The position numbers were made by a program, and so were the translations under genes. Of a stretch of DNA of 28,683 nucleotides, positions 13,985 to 21,569 are shown in pieces. Within the stretch, counting starts at the first letter, position 1. Each line of letters starts with the position of its first letter. Source of the DNA: Candidatus Saccharimonadia bacterium (GTDB lineage Bacteria; Patescibacteriota; Saccharimonadia; Saccharimonadales; Saccharimonadaceae). The stretch is from positions 7,787 through 36,469 of the forward strand of contig JALRBE010000007.1 of assembly GCA_023262335.1 (NCBI GenBank), in the 5' to 3' direction. The notes below the pieces were generated by a model. The model searched no databases. It was not told where the DNA came from and was given only the letters and a program-made list of their open reading frames with translations.

Positions 13985-14356
13985 GTGTCTAGCGTAGACT
14001 ATTTTGAACGCAAGCTCGATGACAAGCGTCGGTTGACGATACCATCTGAGTTGCGCGACGAGTTTGCGAGCGGCGTGGTCTTGACCCGGGGTTTCGGCGC
14101 ATATCTGCACATGTACCCACAGAACACGTGGGACAACAGCGTAGAGCCGGAACTGGTAGGCAACATCCTCGATGAACGCGTGGCAGACGTCAACGTCCGC
14201 TTCCGCCGTGGCAAAACCGCTGCTTCGCTCGACGTAAAGCAGGGTAGAGTCACTATCGAGCAGCACTTGCTGGACTTTGCTGGTATCGACCGCGAACTCG
14301 TGGCCGTACGGGCAGGGGCATACTGGCGAGTGATGCGACCGGATACGCCTGATTGA
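13985..14356 (+). CDS. mraZ: Transcriptional regulator MraZ
   Basis: The 123-residue protein has two SpoVT/AbrB-type half-domains. The first carries LDDKRRLTIPSELRDEF, the DxKGRxxxP signature with Arg in place of Gly. The second carries SLDVKQGRVTIEQHLLDFAGID. MraZ forms a ring-shaped oligomer that represses the division cluster by binding repeats in its own promoter. The start is a GTG with GGGAAGGA about 6 nt upstream, which gives the usual short N-terminus. The gene is slightly shorter than the common 140-150 residues. It heads the cluster, separated from rsmH by about 510 bp of hairpin-rich DNA, which is unusual. Confidence 0.9.
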   Translation: MSSVDYFERKLDDKRRLTIPSELRDEFASGVVLTRGFGAYLHMYPQNTWDNSVEPELVGNILDERVADVNVRFRRGKTAASLDVKQGRVTIEQHLLDFAGIDRELVAVRAGAYWRVMRPDTPD

Positions 14357-14853
14357 TTTTTTAAGGCCCCGCGGTTCTTTGACAATTTGAAACTCTCGAG
14401 AACACCTATCTGGTAACAGCGCGTGGAAACCTCCCGGAACCACAATTTAGCGAAAAAAGACCGGACGCACCTTCCTCAACACACACCTCCCAAAAAACTC
14501 CACCTCACAACACATAAGTCTCTCAATCGGTACCATCTATGGATTACACAGTAATGCATCGGTGCCGACAACTTATACACAAAAACAAACATACAACAAA
14601 AACACACAGCGCTGTTATCAGTTAGGTGATCTCGAATCTGAAACGTCCGCATCGGACGACCTGCCGTCTGGCCGAGCCAGACGCCCGCCGTCCTTTTGAC
14701 GCCAGGCTGCGTTATCGGTTGCAGTGCTCGCTCGCCGTATTCTTATACGTCTCGTTGCGCGCTTCGCCGCTGCCTTGCCTGACATCGAATGCGAACGTTT
14801 CAGACTCTCCGAGTATAAAATCGGTCATGCTAGCAAAATAGCCGACTCGATTG
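14357..14853 (+). other. Hairpin-rich non-coding stretch between mraZ and rsmH
   Basis: About 500 bp with no convincing gene. It holds three ordered fold-backs. (1) CGGTACC (14528-14534) pairs with GGTGCCG (14561-14567), enclosing ATTAC/GTAAT. (2) CGTCCG (14644-14649) pairs with CGGACG (14653-14658) over a 3-nt loop. (3) CGTCTGGC (14665-14672) pairs with GCCAGACG (14676-14683) over a 3-nt loop. A DnaA-box variant TTATACACA lies at 14573-14581. A 71-codon GTG frame (14626-14841) covers the later hairpins but has no good ribosome-binding site. I checked for RNase P, tmRNA and SRP RNA signatures and found none. Confidence 0.5.
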
Positions 14854-14859
14854 TATAGT
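14854..14859 (+). promoter_or_regulatory. -10 box of rsmH
   Basis: TATAGT preceded directly by TG, ending 7 nt before ATG 14867. The AGGGGAG between them could be a ribosome-binding site for longer transcripts coming from mraZ. Confidence 0.5.
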
Positions 14860-14866
14860 AGGGGAG

Positions 14867-15769
14867 ATGAGTGAAATAGTACATCCACCACATCTGTACG
14901 ATTTGCATATACCAGTTCTGCTGGATGCGACGCTTGAGCTGTTGGATCCGCAGAAGAACGAGAGTTATCTTGATCTGACCGCGGGTTACGGCGGCCACGG
15001 ACGAGCATTCCTTGAAAGAACGGGGGATTATTCGCATAGCACTTTCGTTGACCGCGACGACTACGCCTTGGCGCAGCTCGGCGAGTTCGAACGAAAAGGC
15101 GTGCAATTAGTCCATGCCGACTTCGTATCCGCTGCCACGCAGCTGATCGAAGAAGGCAGAACGTATTCGCTAATCTTGATTGATTTGGGGGTGTCGTCAC
15201 CACAGCTCGATCAGGGCGAACGAGGGTTTTCTTTTAAAAACAGTGGTCCATTGGACATGCGTATGGATCGTCGGCAACATTTAACGGCTGCAAAGCTCGT
15301 AAATACCACCACAGTCGATGATTTGACGCGAATCATTCGTGATTATGGCGAGGAAGCGCCAGGGCAAGCGAAACGCATAGCGACAGCTATCGTAAAAGCC
15401 CGTCCATTTACTACCACAGAAGACCTTGCGGAACTGATCAAGCAAAACACCCGTGGCAAATGGAGCAAGATCCATCCGGCCACGCGCACATTCCAAGCGC
15501 TCCGCATCGCGGTCAACCAAGAACTCCAGCAGATCGAAGACGTTCTGCCACTCCTGCCAAAACTTCTGAAACCTGGCGGCAGAGTAGGGGTCATCAGCTT
15601 TCATAGCCTGGAAGACCGACTGGTAAAGCGATACTTCGCCGAACAGACGAATGCCGGTTTCGAGGCCGAACTGAAGGTTCTGACCAAGAAGCCGCTCGAC
15701 GGAGCCACTTACGACGTTCACAATCCGCGTTCACGTAGCGCAAAGCTACGCGTCGCTGTGAAAATTTAA
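14867..15769 (+). CDS. rsmH: 16S rRNA (cytosine-1402 N4)-methyltransferase RsmH (MraW)
   Basis: Methylates N4 of C1402 in the 16S rRNA P site, using S-adenosylmethionine. The 300-residue length is normal and all family blocks are present in order: HIPVLLDATLELL near the N-terminus, the SAM-binding LDLTAGYGGHGRAFLE, LIDLGVSSPQLDQGERGFSF, GPLDMRMDRRQ, HPATRTFQALRIAVNQELQ and VISFHSLEDRLVKRYF. The C-terminus ends in the common RSRSAKLRVA. The start ATG follows a -10 box by 7 nt and AGGGGAG. It is the second gene of the division cluster. Nothing is missing. Confidence 0.96.
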   Translation: MSEIVHPPHLYDLHIPVLLDATLELLDPQKNESYLDLTAGYGGHGRAFLERTGDYSHSTFVDRDDYALAQLGEFERKGVQLVHADFVSAATQLIEEGRTYSLILIDLGVSSPQLDQGERGFSFKNSGPLDMRMDRRQHLTAAKLVNTTTVDDLTRIIRDYGEEAPGQAKRIATAIVKARPFTTTEDLAELIKQNTRGKWSKIHPATRTFQALRIAVNQELQQIEDVLPLLPKLLKPGGRVGVISFHSLEDRLVKRYFAEQTNAGFEAELKVLTKKPLDGATYDVHNPRSRSAKLRVAVKI

Positions 15770-15797
15770 AACAAAAAACAGGAAGGGGCACACACCA

Positions 15798-15863
15798 ATG
15801 CCAATCCACATCCCAGTACGCAACGAATCGATCGATGCGCGAATCACCGTCCGCGTGAAATAA
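15798..15863 (+). CDS. Possible 21-residue peptide after rsmH
   Basis: ATG 15798 is preceded by AGGAAGG (about 10 nt upstream) and encodes 21 residues, starting MPIHIPVRNESIDAR and ending with TAA. The ribosome-binding site is good, but the frame is too short for composition to help. It could be a leader peptide for the hairpins that follow, or chance. Confidence 0.3.
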   Translation: MPIHIPVRNESIDARITVRVK

Positions 15864-15991
15864 TCACGGGCATACCTGCCATATTCACGTGATTAGTCCC
15901 ACGTCGAGGCACTGAGCAGGCGAGCCGCGCCTCACAGCGGCTCGCTGGCTCACGCGACGGATTCGCCTCACAGGATCCGTTACGCGAGCCA
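15862..15991 (+). other. Tandem stem-loops with identical loop sequence, upstream of the FtsL-like gene
   Basis: A first fold-back uses TAATCACG/CGTGATTA (about 15861-15894). Two strong hairpins follow. Hairpin A is GCGAGCCGC (15920-15928) paired with GCGGCTCGC (15937-15945). Hairpin B pairs 15946-15962 with 15975-15991 through 14 Watson-Crick pairs, one G-U and two mismatches. Both apical regions contain the same 10-mer CGCCTCACAG (15928-15937 and 15964-15973). No T run follows, so these are not ordinary terminators. They look like an RNA leader or protein-binding element. Confidence 0.6.
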
Positions 15992-16032
15992 CCTTGACCA
16001 TACCCACCACAAAATAAACAGAGAACCACCAC

Positions 16033-16392
16033 ATGTCTTATCAAACCTCACCGCAGTACTACAGCAGCCGCCGCCGGCCGCAGACGGCAAGCTGGAACCG
16101 CAACCAGAACACCGTCGCGTTCGTGTCCAGCGTCAAGCTTGGTCCTATCGCGCATACCGTGTTGATCGCGCTTATGATAACCGTGCTCGGCCTGGTATAC
16201 TTGACTCAGGCGACCCGCGCAACCGGTTATGACTACGAAGCCGAAAGGATCGACAGTCAGATCGCTGAACTTGAAACGAAGAAGGGTGACCTTGAGGTCG
16301 AGAACGCTCGGCTGACGGCTCTTGAAAACGTCCAGGACAGCAGCGTCGCGAAAGCGATGACACCACCGGCCGCGACCGAATACGCCCGGTAA
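16033..16392 (+). CDS. FtsL/DivIC-like septum-site membrane protein
   Basis: The 119-residue protein has a Tyr/Arg/Gln-rich cytoplasmic N-terminus, one transmembrane helix (about residues 38-58: IAHTVLIALMITVLGLVYL) and a short coiled coil outside (about 68-100: RIDSQIAELETKKGDLEVEN). This is the FtsL/DivIC layout. Together with its place between rsmH and ftsI, it supports a role as the FtsQ-FtsL-FtsB-type scaffold that activates FtsWI. The family has little sequence conservation, so the assignment rests on topology and position. The ribosome-binding site is poor and the 5' region holds the twin hairpins. Confidence 0.7.
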   Translation: MSYQTSPQYYSSRRRPQTASWNRNQNTVAFVSSVKLGPIAHTVLIALMITVLGLVYLTQATRATGYDYEAERIDSQIAELETKKGDLEVENARLTALENVQDSSVAKAMTPPAATEYAR

Positions 16393-16401
16393 AAAATACA
16401 T

Positions 16402-18144
16402 ATGCAGCTCGCGTTCCAAAAAGGCAGTCGCTCCCGCGTTCTCGGCGGGCTTTTGCTGATTATGATGGCGATTTTCGTGGTCAGGCTGTTTTACCTGCAG
16501 ATCGTGATGCACGACGATTACGTGGCACAGGCCATGCAGGAGCAGGTCAAGCCGCTGACGATTCCGGCGAAACGCGGCCTCATTTACGCCATGGACGGTG
16601 ACAAGCCGATCCAACTCGTCATGAACCAGACTGTTTATACGCTGTTCGTCGACCCGGCGACGGTCACCAAGCCGGAACAGGTGCTCGAAACCATCCGCAA
16701 GATCGCGGGCGGCAATTTGCGGCCGAACCTCGACAAACTTATCGCCAAAAAAGATACCCGGTATCAGATTCTTGGCACCAAGCTGACGCGCCAGCAGGCC
16801 GAAATGATCAAAAAGGAGGAGCTGAAAGGCGTCGGATTCCAGGAAGTCTCGCAGCGGGTGTACCCTGAAGGCGGCCTGGCCGCCCAGACGCTTGGGTTCG
16901 TGAACGCGGAAGGCAAGGGCCAGTACGGAGTCGAAGAAGCCCTGCACGACCGCTTGGTCGGCACCGACGGGCTGCTGAAGTCGGTGACCGACATCAGCGG
17001 CGTGCCGCTGACCATTGGCAGCGGGAACATCAACCGGCCGGCGAAAGACGGCGAGAACGTGGTGCTGACCATTGACCGCAACGTGCAGGCGAAAGCGGAG
17101 CGGGCACTGGCGGAAGGCCTGAAGAACACCGGCGCGAAAGAGGGCAGCGTGATCGTCATGGATCCGCAGAACGGCCACGTGATGGCGATGGCAAACCTGC
17201 CGTCGTACCGCCCTGCCGAGTTTACCAAGGTGACCGACGCTGCCGCGTTCAACAACGCGACCGTCGGCGTGCCGTACGAAGCAGGGTCGGTCATCAAGAC
17301 GCTCACCGTCGCGACCGGGCTCGACCAACGGGCGATCCGCCCCGATTCCACCTACGTGAACACCGACAAAATCAAGGTGGGTGACCGCGAGATCGGCAAC
17401 GCGACCAAGGGGCAAACGGGTACCATTACCATGCAAAAGGCACTAGACTATTCGCTGAACACCGGCATGGTCACCATAGCGCAGCGCCTGGGCGACGGCA
17501 CGATCAACCAGCAGGCCAGGAACACCATGTACGAATACTTCCATGACCGGTTCGGCCTGGGCGAACCGACAGGCATCGAGCTGCTCGGCGAGGCACGGGG
17601 CAACGTGACGAAGTCGGACCAGCCAGGTGCTGCCGTGCAGTATGCGACCATGTCGTTCGGGCAGGGCATGAACGTCACGATGACCCAAGTCATTTCGGCG
17701 TTCTGTTCGGCGATCAACGGCGGTACTTACTACCGGCCAACGGTCGTGGCGGGCACGCTTGCTAGCGACAAGACGACCTTTTCGCCAACCAATCCCGACG
17801 TGCTGCGAAAGAACGTCATCAGCCAGGAGGCGTCGTCGCAACTTCGTTCCATGGTGCACGAGGCGCGCGAGAAGTTCCACGGCGCCAAAGACAAAGCGGG
17901 GTATGAAGTCGGCGGCAAGACCGGAACCTCGCAGACGCTCAAAGACGGCAGGTACGTCGACGAACAGACGATCGGCTCGTACTTGGGCTACGGCGCTGGC
18001 GGTGACGGTACGCCGCGGTATGTCATAATGGTACAGGTTTCCGGCAAAGACATGAATCTCGAGGGTGGCAAGCATGCCATGCCGGTGTTCACGGACATCT
18101 CCAACTGGATGATCGATTACCTTAAGTTGCAACCAAAAGGCTGA
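16402..18144 (+). CDS. ftsI: Septal peptidoglycan transpeptidase (class B PBP, FtsI-type)
   Basis: Cross-links peptidoglycan at the septum, outside the membrane. The 580-residue protein has an N-terminal membrane anchor (about residues 13-33) and a pedestal domain beginning with QVKPLTIPAKRGLIYAMDG. The transpeptidase domain has the catalytic Ser296-x-x-Lys299 (EAGSVIKTLT), Ser351-Leu-Asn353 and Lys506-Thr-Gly (GGKTGTSQ). GSVIK replaces the usual GSTxK, and the second motif is SLN rather than the common SSN; the catalytic residues themselves are present. No PASTA domains are seen. It lies 9 nt after the FtsL-like gene and is followed by ftsW, its glycosyltransferase partner. Confidence 0.93.
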   Translation: MQLAFQKGSRSRVLGGLLLIMMAIFVVRLFYLQIVMHDDYVAQAMQEQVKPLTIPAKRGLIYAMDGDKPIQLVMNQTVYTLFVDPATVTKPEQVLETIRKIAGGNLRPNLDKLIAKKDTRYQILGTKLTRQQAEMIKKEELKGVGFQEVSQRVYPEGGLAAQTLGFVNAEGKGQYGVEEALHDRLVGTDGLLKSVTDISGVPLTIGSGNINRPAKDGENVVLTIDRNVQAKAERALAEGLKNTGAKEGSVIVMDPQNGHVMAMANLPSYRPAEFTKVTDAAAFNNATVGVPYEAGSVIKTLTVATGLDQRAIRPDSTYVNTDKIKVGDREIGNATKGQTGTITMQKALDYSLNTGMVTIAQRLGDGTINQQARNTMYEYFHDRFGLGEPTGIELLGEARGNVTKSDQPGAAVQYATMSFGQGMNVTMTQVISAFCSAINGGTYYRPTVVAGTLASDKTTFSPTNPDVLRKNVISQEASSQLRSMVHEAREKFHGAKDKAGYEVGGKTGTSQTLKDGRYVDEQTIGSYLGYGAGGDGTPRYVIMVQVSGKDMNLEGGKHAMPVFTDISNWMIDYLKLQPKG

Positions 18145-18183
18145 TGACGATATGAAACGAACACAAACAGGAACGAACGGCTG

Positions 18184-19485
18184 ATGCGTCCTATGAGACG
18201 CATGGTACAGGGCGGCGCGCGCAGCGTGGCTGCGTCCGTACGCAAACACAAGCCGGATTACCAGATCTTGCTGTATATGTGGCTGATCATGATGATCGGC
18301 TTGGTTATTATCTATGCGATCGGTCCGCAGCGCGCGAACGTGTTGAACAACGCGTATGGCACCGACTATTACGATTCGACGTATTTCTTCATAAAGCAAA
18401 CGGTCAGCCTGGCCGTGGCTCTGCTGGCATTCGCGCTCGCGACGGTGACGCCGTACCAGCTACTGCTCAAACATGCCGGCAAGATACTCGGCTTCGGATT
18501 CGCCGCCTGCGTGCTCTTGTTCTTGTTCGGCAACGTCGTCCATATCGACTCGATCGCGCAGTGCAGCCTTGGTGCCTGCCGGTGGTTCACGCTCGGGCCA
18601 CTCGGCAGCCTGCAGCCGGCGGAGTTCGTGAAGTTCGGCTTGCTTTTGTTCGCCGCGGGGTTCTTGGGCGCGCGGGCTACCCAAGGGCTCATCAACGACC
18701 GCGACAAGACACTGATACCGTTGGGCGTCATCGTAGCGATAGCGCTCGTGTTCATCATTGGCATACAAAAAGACATGGGAACCGGTATCGCGGTCATCGC
18801 CATACTGGCGGCGATGCTGCTCATGGCCGGCTTGAAGTACCGCGTATGGCTGGCGCTCGGTGGCATCATGGTTCTGGTAGGCATCGCTTTCATTCTTATC
18901 GCGCCGCACCGCTTGGAACGTGTCACGACGTTCTTCTCGGGCGACAGCAGTAACGTCGATGACGCTGGCGCGTATCATATCGCGCACGCCAAGATTGCCA
19001 TAGGTTCCGGTGGCCTCACGGGGGTCGGTATCGGCAATAGCGTGCAGGCAACCGGATACTTGCCAGAAGCCATCAACGACTCCGTGTTCGCGATCATGGG
19101 CGAGACGTTCGGTTTCGTCGGCCTGGTCGGCATTCTCGGGTTGTTTACCGCGCTGCTCATGCGACTTCTCAAGGTGTCCGATCACCTCGTGGACATACGG
19201 CTCAAGCTGATCGTCGCAGGCGTGTTCGGCTGGCTGGCGTCGCATGTCGTACTGAACGTCGGTGCCATGATCGGCATCATTCCGCTGACTGGTATCACGC
19301 TGCCGCTACTTAGCTTTGGCGGTACTAGCATGGTGTTCATCGCCGCCGCTTTGGGACTCAGCTTCCAGCTGTCGCGTTACACCGCTTTTGGTAGTAAACT
19401 GGAGAGCAGTAGTGATAATGCCCGGCAGCAGCCCGCATGGGCGGCGCGGCGATCGACGAGAGGCAGAACAGGGAGCAAACCATGA
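18184..19485 (+). CDS. ftsW: Septal peptidoglycan glycosyltransferase FtsW (SEDS)
   Basis: Polymerises lipid II into glycan strands in complex with FtsI. The 433-residue multi-span protein has the SEDS marks: CRWFTLGPLGSLQPAEFVKF, QKDMGTGIAV, the catalytic acid Asp299 within PEAINDSVFAIMGETFGFVG, and LPLLSFGGTSM near the last helices. About ten hydrophobic segments are visible. Two cysteines (AQCSLGACRW) precede the RWF motif, an uncommon insertion in the extracellular loop that could form a disulfide. The C-terminal tail is hydrophilic and Arg-rich. The start ATG overlaps the stop of a ten-codon mini-frame (TGATG), and its own stop overlaps murG (ATGA), so the genes are translationally coupled. 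Confidence 0.93.
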   Translation: MRPMRRMVQGGARSVAASVRKHKPDYQILLYMWLIMMIGLVIIYAIGPQRANVLNNAYGTDYYDSTYFFIKQTVSLAVALLAFALATVTPYQLLLKHAGKILGFGFAACVLLFLFGNVVHIDSIAQCSLGACRWFTLGPLGSLQPAEFVKFGLLLFAAGFLGARATQGLINDRDKTLIPLGVIVAIALVFIIGIQKDMGTGIAVIAILAAMLLMAGLKYRVWLALGGIMVLVGIAFILIAPHRLERVTTFFSGDSSNVDDAGAYHIAHAKIAIGSGGLTGVGIGNSVQATGYLPEAINDSVFAIMGETFGFVGLVGILGLFTALLMRLLKVSDHLVDIRLKLIVAGVFGWLASHVVLNVGAMIGIIPLTGITLPLLSFGGTSMVFIAAALGLSFQLSRYTAFGSKLESSSDNARQQPAWAARRSTRGRTGSKP

Positions 19486-20639
19486 GGGTACTAGCAGTAG
19501 GAGGCGGATCGGGCGGTCATGTGACACCGGTCGTGGCGGTCCTGGACGAATTGCAAAAGGGCTCGAAGAACGTCGACGTCAGATTCTGGTGCGACGTCCA
19601 TTTCGCCCCCCAAGCTCGCCAAATCATGGCCGAATACGACCCTGACATCGCAGTGAATACCGTCGTGGCAGGCAAATTCCGCAGGTACAGCCACCTTACC
19701 AAATTGCAGCACCTCACGATTCCAAGCGTGGTATTCCCGAATATCCGCGACGCGTTCTTGGTGGTCGCCGGCGTGGTACAGAGCTTGTTCCGCCTGATCG
19801 CCTGGCGGCCGGACGTCGTGTTCGCCAAAGGCGGGTACGTATGCTTGCCGGTAGGGTGGGCGGCATGGCTGCTGCGCATACCCTTGGTCATTCACGACAG
19901 CGACGCGCACCCTGGCCTTACGAACCGACTGCTTGCTCCAGTGGCAAAGCGCATTGGTACAGGGGTGCCTTTGGAGCATTATGGCTATCCAGCCAAAAAG
20001 ACGACGTACGTCGGAATTCCCATAAGCGCCAAATACAAGACGGTAACGCCAGAGCGGCAGGCCGCGTTAAAACAATCGCTTGGTCTCGACGCCAAGCGTC
20101 CGTTGGCCGTGTTCATAGGCGGCGGGCTCGGCTCGCGCCAGATCAATGACGCGGTAGCGACCCATTTGGACGCGTTGTTGGCCCGGACGAACGTCGTCTT
20201 GTTGTCGGGCGTTGCCCAGTACGACGAGCTCAGGAGTCTGACGCCCCAGAACGACCCTCGCTTCATTCTCAAGGATTTCATTACCGACGGCCTTCCGGAC
20301 CTGATCATGGCCGCGGACGTCGTCGTGTCCCGCGCGGGTGCGACGGCGCTTTTGGAGCTCGCCGCTTGCGCCAAGCCGACGGTGCTCGTGCCAAGCAAGC
20401 GCCTGCTGTGGCAAGTAAAACACGCCAAGGTTTTTGCTGACGCTGACGCCGTTTTACTACTCGACGAAGACACGTTCGAAAACCCTGATGACAATGCGCT
20501 ACCAACGGCTGTCACCAAGGTTTTGGATGACTCCGCGTTCGCGCGCAGGCTCGCTCGAAACCTTCATAAGCAGGCTCGCCCGCATGCGGCAAGCGACATG
20601 GCAGCTATGATTATGCGCGCAGGTAAAAAAGGCCGGTAA
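19482..20639 (+). CDS. murG: UDP-GlcNAc:lipid I N-acetylglucosaminyltransferase MurG
   Basis: Makes lipid II on the inner face of the membrane. In the 385-residue GT28 protein, GGGSGGHVTP (residues 7-16) is the N-terminal glycine loop. FAKGGYVCLPVG, HDSDAHPGLTNR, GGGLGSRQIN and VVVSRAGATALLELAACAKPTVLVPSK follow as in MurG. Some usual positions are changed: HEQNxxxG is HDSDAHPG, and the later DHQxxNA region reads LLWQVKHAKV. The protein is thus divergent but ordered correctly. The start codon overlaps the ftsW stop by 4 nt (ATGA), with GGGAG upstream. Confidence 0.9.
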   Translation: MRVLAVGGGSGGHVTPVVAVLDELQKGSKNVDVRFWCDVHFAPQARQIMAEYDPDIAVNTVVAGKFRRYSHLTKLQHLTIPSVVFPNIRDAFLVVAGVVQSLFRLIAWRPDVVFAKGGYVCLPVGWAAWLLRIPLVIHDSDAHPGLTNRLLAPVAKRIGTGVPLEHYGYPAKKTTYVGIPISAKYKTVTPERQAALKQSLGLDAKRPLAVFIGGGLGSRQINDAVATHLDALLARTNVVLLSGVAQYDELRSLTPQNDPRFILKDFITDGLPDLIMAADVVVSRAGATALLELAACAKPTVLVPSKRLLWQVKHAKVFADADAVLLLDEDTFENPDDNALPTAVTKVLDDSAFARRLARNLHKQARPHAASDMAAMIMRAGKKGR

Positions 20640-20645
20640 CGAGAC

Positions 20646-21569
20646 ATGAGGTGGAAACGCAAGCCGAAGGAGCAGCCCCGGCGACGCCTGGCGGACGAAC
20701 GCGCCGCGGAGAGCAAAGCAGGAGGGAAGCTGTTCCAGCGCAACCGTACGCTTACGGGCAGTTCGTCTGCGAGCGTCACAAGCGCAACCGAGCTGAGCGG
20801 TGACCTCAGGTCGCCCCGAGCACATGCGCACCACCTGTCGGCGCACCGTCGGCGACTCAGCACGATTCTTGGATTCGTGCTCGTTACAGCGGCTGTCCTT
20901 ACGTGGCTGCTCTATGAATTTACCGCCTCGATCATGGTGTCGCCCACCGACAGCAGCGCCATGATCAAGCATGAACGTTACGAAAAGCTTATCGACCGGT
21001 ATTATGGATTGCATCCCATCGAGCGTTTGCGGTTCCTCACTAAGGACGATCAGTTGAGTGATTTCGTACGCCGTGAAGCGCCAGAGGTCGAGTCGGTGCG
21101 TGTCGGCGGTTCTGCTGGGTTCGCGACCAGCCAATTCGACGTGGCGCTCCGCCAGCCGATCGCGAGCTGGCTCATTGGCAGCACGCAGTATTTCGTCGAC
21201 GAGAACGGCGTCGCGTTCCAGGAGAACTACTTCGGGCAGCCCGCCGTAAAGATCGTCGACAAAAGCGGCGTGCCCCAAACTGCCGGTACGACCATCGCGA
21301 GCGGTCGGTTCTTGACGTTCGTCGGCCGGGCGGTATCGATCGGCGAGACGTACGGTCTGAATATCGATCAAGCGACGCTCCCCCCTGGTACGACGCGGCA
21401 GATCGAACTGACCGTGCAGGGCAAGGCATATCCGGTCAAACTGTCACTTGACCGGCCGGTAGGGGAACAGATTGAGGACATGCAACGTGCCATCGCGTAC
21501 CTTGACGGTAAAAAGATGACCCCGCAGTACATCGACGTCCGCGTGTCGGGCAGGGCGTTCTACCAATAA
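20646..21569 (+). CDS. ftsQ: Cell-division protein FtsQ/DivIB
   Basis: The 307-residue protein has a long, basic cytoplasmic N-terminus (about 70 residues) and one transmembrane helix (about 71-91). The extracytoplasmic part carries a POTRA-like segment and the FtsQ-type beta domain (SVRVGGSAGFATSQFDVALRQ, TQYFVDENGVAFQE). It ends in the characteristic YIDVRVSGRAFYQ. FtsQ scaffolds FtsL/FtsB and controls septal synthesis. It starts 6 nt after murG and is the last gene of the cluster. The N-terminal extension is longer than in E. coli. The POTRA identification is by position and helix pattern, so domain limits are approximate. Confidence 0.88.
   Translation: MRWKRKPKEQPRRRLADERAAESKAGGKLFQRNRTLTGSSSASVTSATELSGDLRSPRAHAHHLSAHRRRLSTILGFVLVTAAVLTWLLYEFTASIMVSPTDSSAMIKHERYEKLIDRYYGLHPIERLRFLTKDDQLSDFVRREAPEVESVRVGGSAGFATSQFDVALRQPIASWLIGSTQYFVDENGVAFQENYFGQPAVKIVDKSGVPQTAGTTIASGRFLTFVGRAVSIGETYGLNIDQATLPPGTTRQIELTVQGKAYPVKLSLDRPVGEQIEDMQRAIAYLDGKKMTPQYIDVRVSGRAFYQ

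Noticed and set aside
14357..14866. RNase P RNA, tmRNA or SRP RNA between mraZ and rsmH
   Set aside because: I looked for the conserved cores (for example GAGGAAAGTCC for RNase P) on both strands and found none.
16048..17436. 462-codon open frame on the minus strand opposite the FtsL-like gene and ftsI
   Set aside because: It is a shadow of GC-rich coding DNA: low-complexity His/Arg/Val composition, no motif, and it covers two strongly supported genes.
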